From: JACJYE01 sp964432875
Lineage (GTDB): Bacteria; Bacteroidota; Bacteroidia; Chitinophagales; Saprospiraceae
DNA: 64,000 bases
Direction: 5' to 3'
Assembly (NCBI GenBank): GCA_964432875.1
Contig: CAYSPJ010000003.1
Coordinates: 38,149 to 102,148 of the forward strand
Positions 62,600 to 64,000 of this stretch are shown here, one piece after another. Each line of letters begins with the position of its first letter. Positions within the stretch are counted from its first letter, which is position 1. A program made the position numbers and the translations under genes. The notes below the pieces were generated by a model. The model saw only the letters and a list, made by a program, of their open reading frames with translations, ran no database searches and had not been told where the DNA came from.

Positions 62600-64000
62600 A
62601 TGGCCTATTATGTGAAGCTGATTGCTACCGCGCTTTTATGCTGGCCGGTGCTGGCTGGAGCGCAAGACTGCGACGAAATCCGGGTTTTCAATCAGGACGA
62701 ATTTTTCGACTGGGTGCTGAGCTGGCATCCGGCTGCAAAGCAGGCCCGTTTGCTCGACTTGGAAGCCCAGGCTTTGGAGCGCATGGCTCGCGGCGGGTTC
62801 GACCCCAAATTGTATGCGGACTGGGACCAGAAGTCTTTTGATGAAAAAGAATATTTCGCCATTGGCGAGGGCGGGGTGAAAATCCCGACCTGGTATGGCA
62901 TAGAGCTCAAAGGGGCCTACCTGATTACCGATGGAGTCTATCTCAACCCGGAGCGCAACCTGCCAGATGCTGGCCAGGCCGTGCTGGGCTTGAGCGTGCC
63001 CTTGGCTCGCGGTTTATTCATCGACGACCGCCGGGCGGCCTTAGCGCAAGCCAAAATCATGGCCCAAGCCAATGAGGCCGAGCGCCTGGCCCTTCTCAAC
63101 GACCTCTTGCTTTCAGCAGCCTCCGCCTATTGGGAGTGGGCCGTGGCATACAACCAGGTTTTAGTGCAAGAGCGTGCCCTGGAGCTGACCCGCGTACGCT
63201 TCGACGCCATCGTAGAAAGCTTCATCCAAGGCGACAAGCCAGCTATTGACACCCTGGAGACCAGCATACAACTGCAAAACATCCGGGCCAGCCTGCTTGA
63301 AGCGCGCATCGGCTACGGCAATGCTGGCTTGCGGCTATCTAATTTCCTGTGGGATCAAGAGGGGATACCGCTCCGCATTACCGCCTGCCTGGTGCCGCCC
63401 GTGCTGGAAGGGATACCGGTGCAACTGCCAGCTCTGGGCCCGGAAGTTATTTGGCAAGGCGCTAGCCAGGCACACCCGGAAATCCTCCAGTATCAAGCCA
63501 AGCTCAGCCACCTGGATGTAAGCCGCCGCCTAGCTGCTGAGCAACTCAAGCCCCGCCTCGATGTGGAATACAACTTCCTGGGTGAAGGCGCTAATTTCAT
63601 CAACGGCGCTCAGGGCGACCCCATGCTCGCCCCTCTCTTTACCCAAAACTACAAGTGGGGCATGAGCTTCGACTTCCCCCTCTTCTTGCGCAAGGAGCGA
63701 GGGAAGCTGGAAACAGCCAAATTAAAAATACTGGATGCGGAGTATGGGCTAGAGCAGAAACGCTTGGACATCAACAATAAGATCTATGCTTACTTCAACG
63801 AACTGGACAATTTGCGTCAACAGGTCGGTATCGCCCTCTCCAACGTGCGTGGCTACCAGGCTTTGCTCGATGCCGAAAAAATCAAATTTGAAATGGGCGA
63901 AAGCTCTATCTTCCTGATCAACACCCGCGAGCAACAGCTCATCGGTGCCGAGCTGAAGCTGGCCGAGCTGCGCGGCAAGTTCTTCAAGAACCTCATCGCG
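62600..64000 (+). CDS. TolC-family outer membrane efflux protein, 3' end outside window
   Basis: The frame is open from the ATG at 62600 to the last base, giving 467 residues of a protein that continues beyond the window. The signal peptide is MAYYVKLIATALLCWPVLAG, cleaved near AQ. The body shows the long amphipathic helices of an outer-membrane efflux duct, with coiled-coil regions such as RRAALAQAKIMAQANEAERL and LELTRVRFDAIVESFIQGDK, and a barrel strand near LDVEYNFLGEG. It is the third member of the type I-like export set, 99 bases after the HlyD gene. It would form the channel across the outer membrane. Confidence 0.88.
   Translation, partial: MAYYVKLIATALLCWPVLAGAQDCDEIRVFNQDEFFDWVLSWHPAAKQARLLDLEAQALERMARGGFDPKLYADWDQKSFDEKEYFAIGEGGVKIPTWYGIELKGAYLITDGVYLNPERNLPDAGQAVLGLSVPLARGLFIDDRRAALAQAKIMAQANEAERLALLNDLLLSAASAYWEWAVAYNQVLVQERALELTRVRFDAIVESFIQGDKPAIDTLETSIQLQNIRASLLEARIGYGNAGLRLSNFLWDQEGIPLRITACLVPPVLEGIPVQLPALGPEVIWQGASQAHPEILQYQAKLSHLDVSRRLAAEQLKPRLDVEYNFLGEGANFINGAQGDPMLAPLFTQNYKWGMSFDFPLFLRKERGKLETAKLKILDAEYGLEQKRLDINNKIYAYFNELDNLRQQVGIALSNVRGYQALLDAEKIKFEMGESSIFLINTREQQLIGAELKLAELRGKFFKNLIA

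Overview
The window looks like a chromosomal segment of a Bacteroidota member, most likely a Saprospiria-type marine or wastewater bacterium. The evidence is type IX secretion (T9SS) C-terminal sorting domains on two giant surface proteins, promoter-like TTTG-N20-TAnnTTTG elements, FadL/OmpP1-type and POTRA outer-membrane proteins, an archaeal/eukaryotic-style ProS, a LytTR response regulator, an F-type ATP synthase cluster without atpD/atpC, and DUF11, dockerin-like and cohesin-like modules. The genus assignment is inference. Two runs of exactly 100 N (9346-9445 and 47195-47294) are scaffold gaps, so this is a draft or metagenome assembly. I see no phage, insertion sequence, CRISPR array, tRNA or rRNA.

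Layout. 1-10 kb: housekeeping genes. These are a POTRA-domain outer-membrane protein cut by the window start, a carboxy-terminal processing protease, rlmN and Xaa-Pro aminopeptidase, rpoN, a small lipoprotein, a conserved protein of unknown function and a gap-truncated VanY-type peptidase. 10-22 kb: histidine ammonia-lyase, an NhaC-family antiporter, a TPR-CHAT protein, an acyl-CoA dehydrogenase, a site-2-protease-like M50 protein, a YdjM-like membrane protein and a FadL-like porin. 22-30 kb: a very low-complexity secreted protein, proS, a secreted coiled-coil protein, dnaB, an RluB-like pseudouridine synthase and a lipoprotein. 30-36 kb: atpB-E-F-H-A-G. 36-41 kb: proA, an overlapping dioxygenase/esterase pair resembling MhqO/MhqD, a D-2-hydroxyacid dehydrogenase and an orphan LytTR regulator.

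41-58 kb is the accessory core: two tandem giant T9SS substrates of at least 3802 and 1664 residues. They share a C-terminal part of about 1500 residues (HYR-like modules, CnaB-like plus dockerin-like module, cohesin-like domain, sorting domain). The first also carries two SdrD-B-like modules, a duplicated unrecognised module and a stalk of 11 DUF11 repeats. 58-64 kb holds an ECF sigma factor followed by an ABC-HlyD-TolC type I secretion-like set. The ABC protein has lost the signature motif, the catalytic Walker B glutamate and the switch histidine, so a standard ATPase cycle looks impossible. This is the most unusual functional observation.

Several intergenic regions (19.0, 25.6, 52.7 and 59.0 kb) hold large imperfect palindromes. 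The 19.0 and 25.6 kb copies are recognisably the same repeat family. Working picture: giant adhesins are exported by T9SS and may associate through dockerin/cohesin modules, while the neighbouring degenerate type I system may assist export under the ECF factor. The last link is inference from position only.
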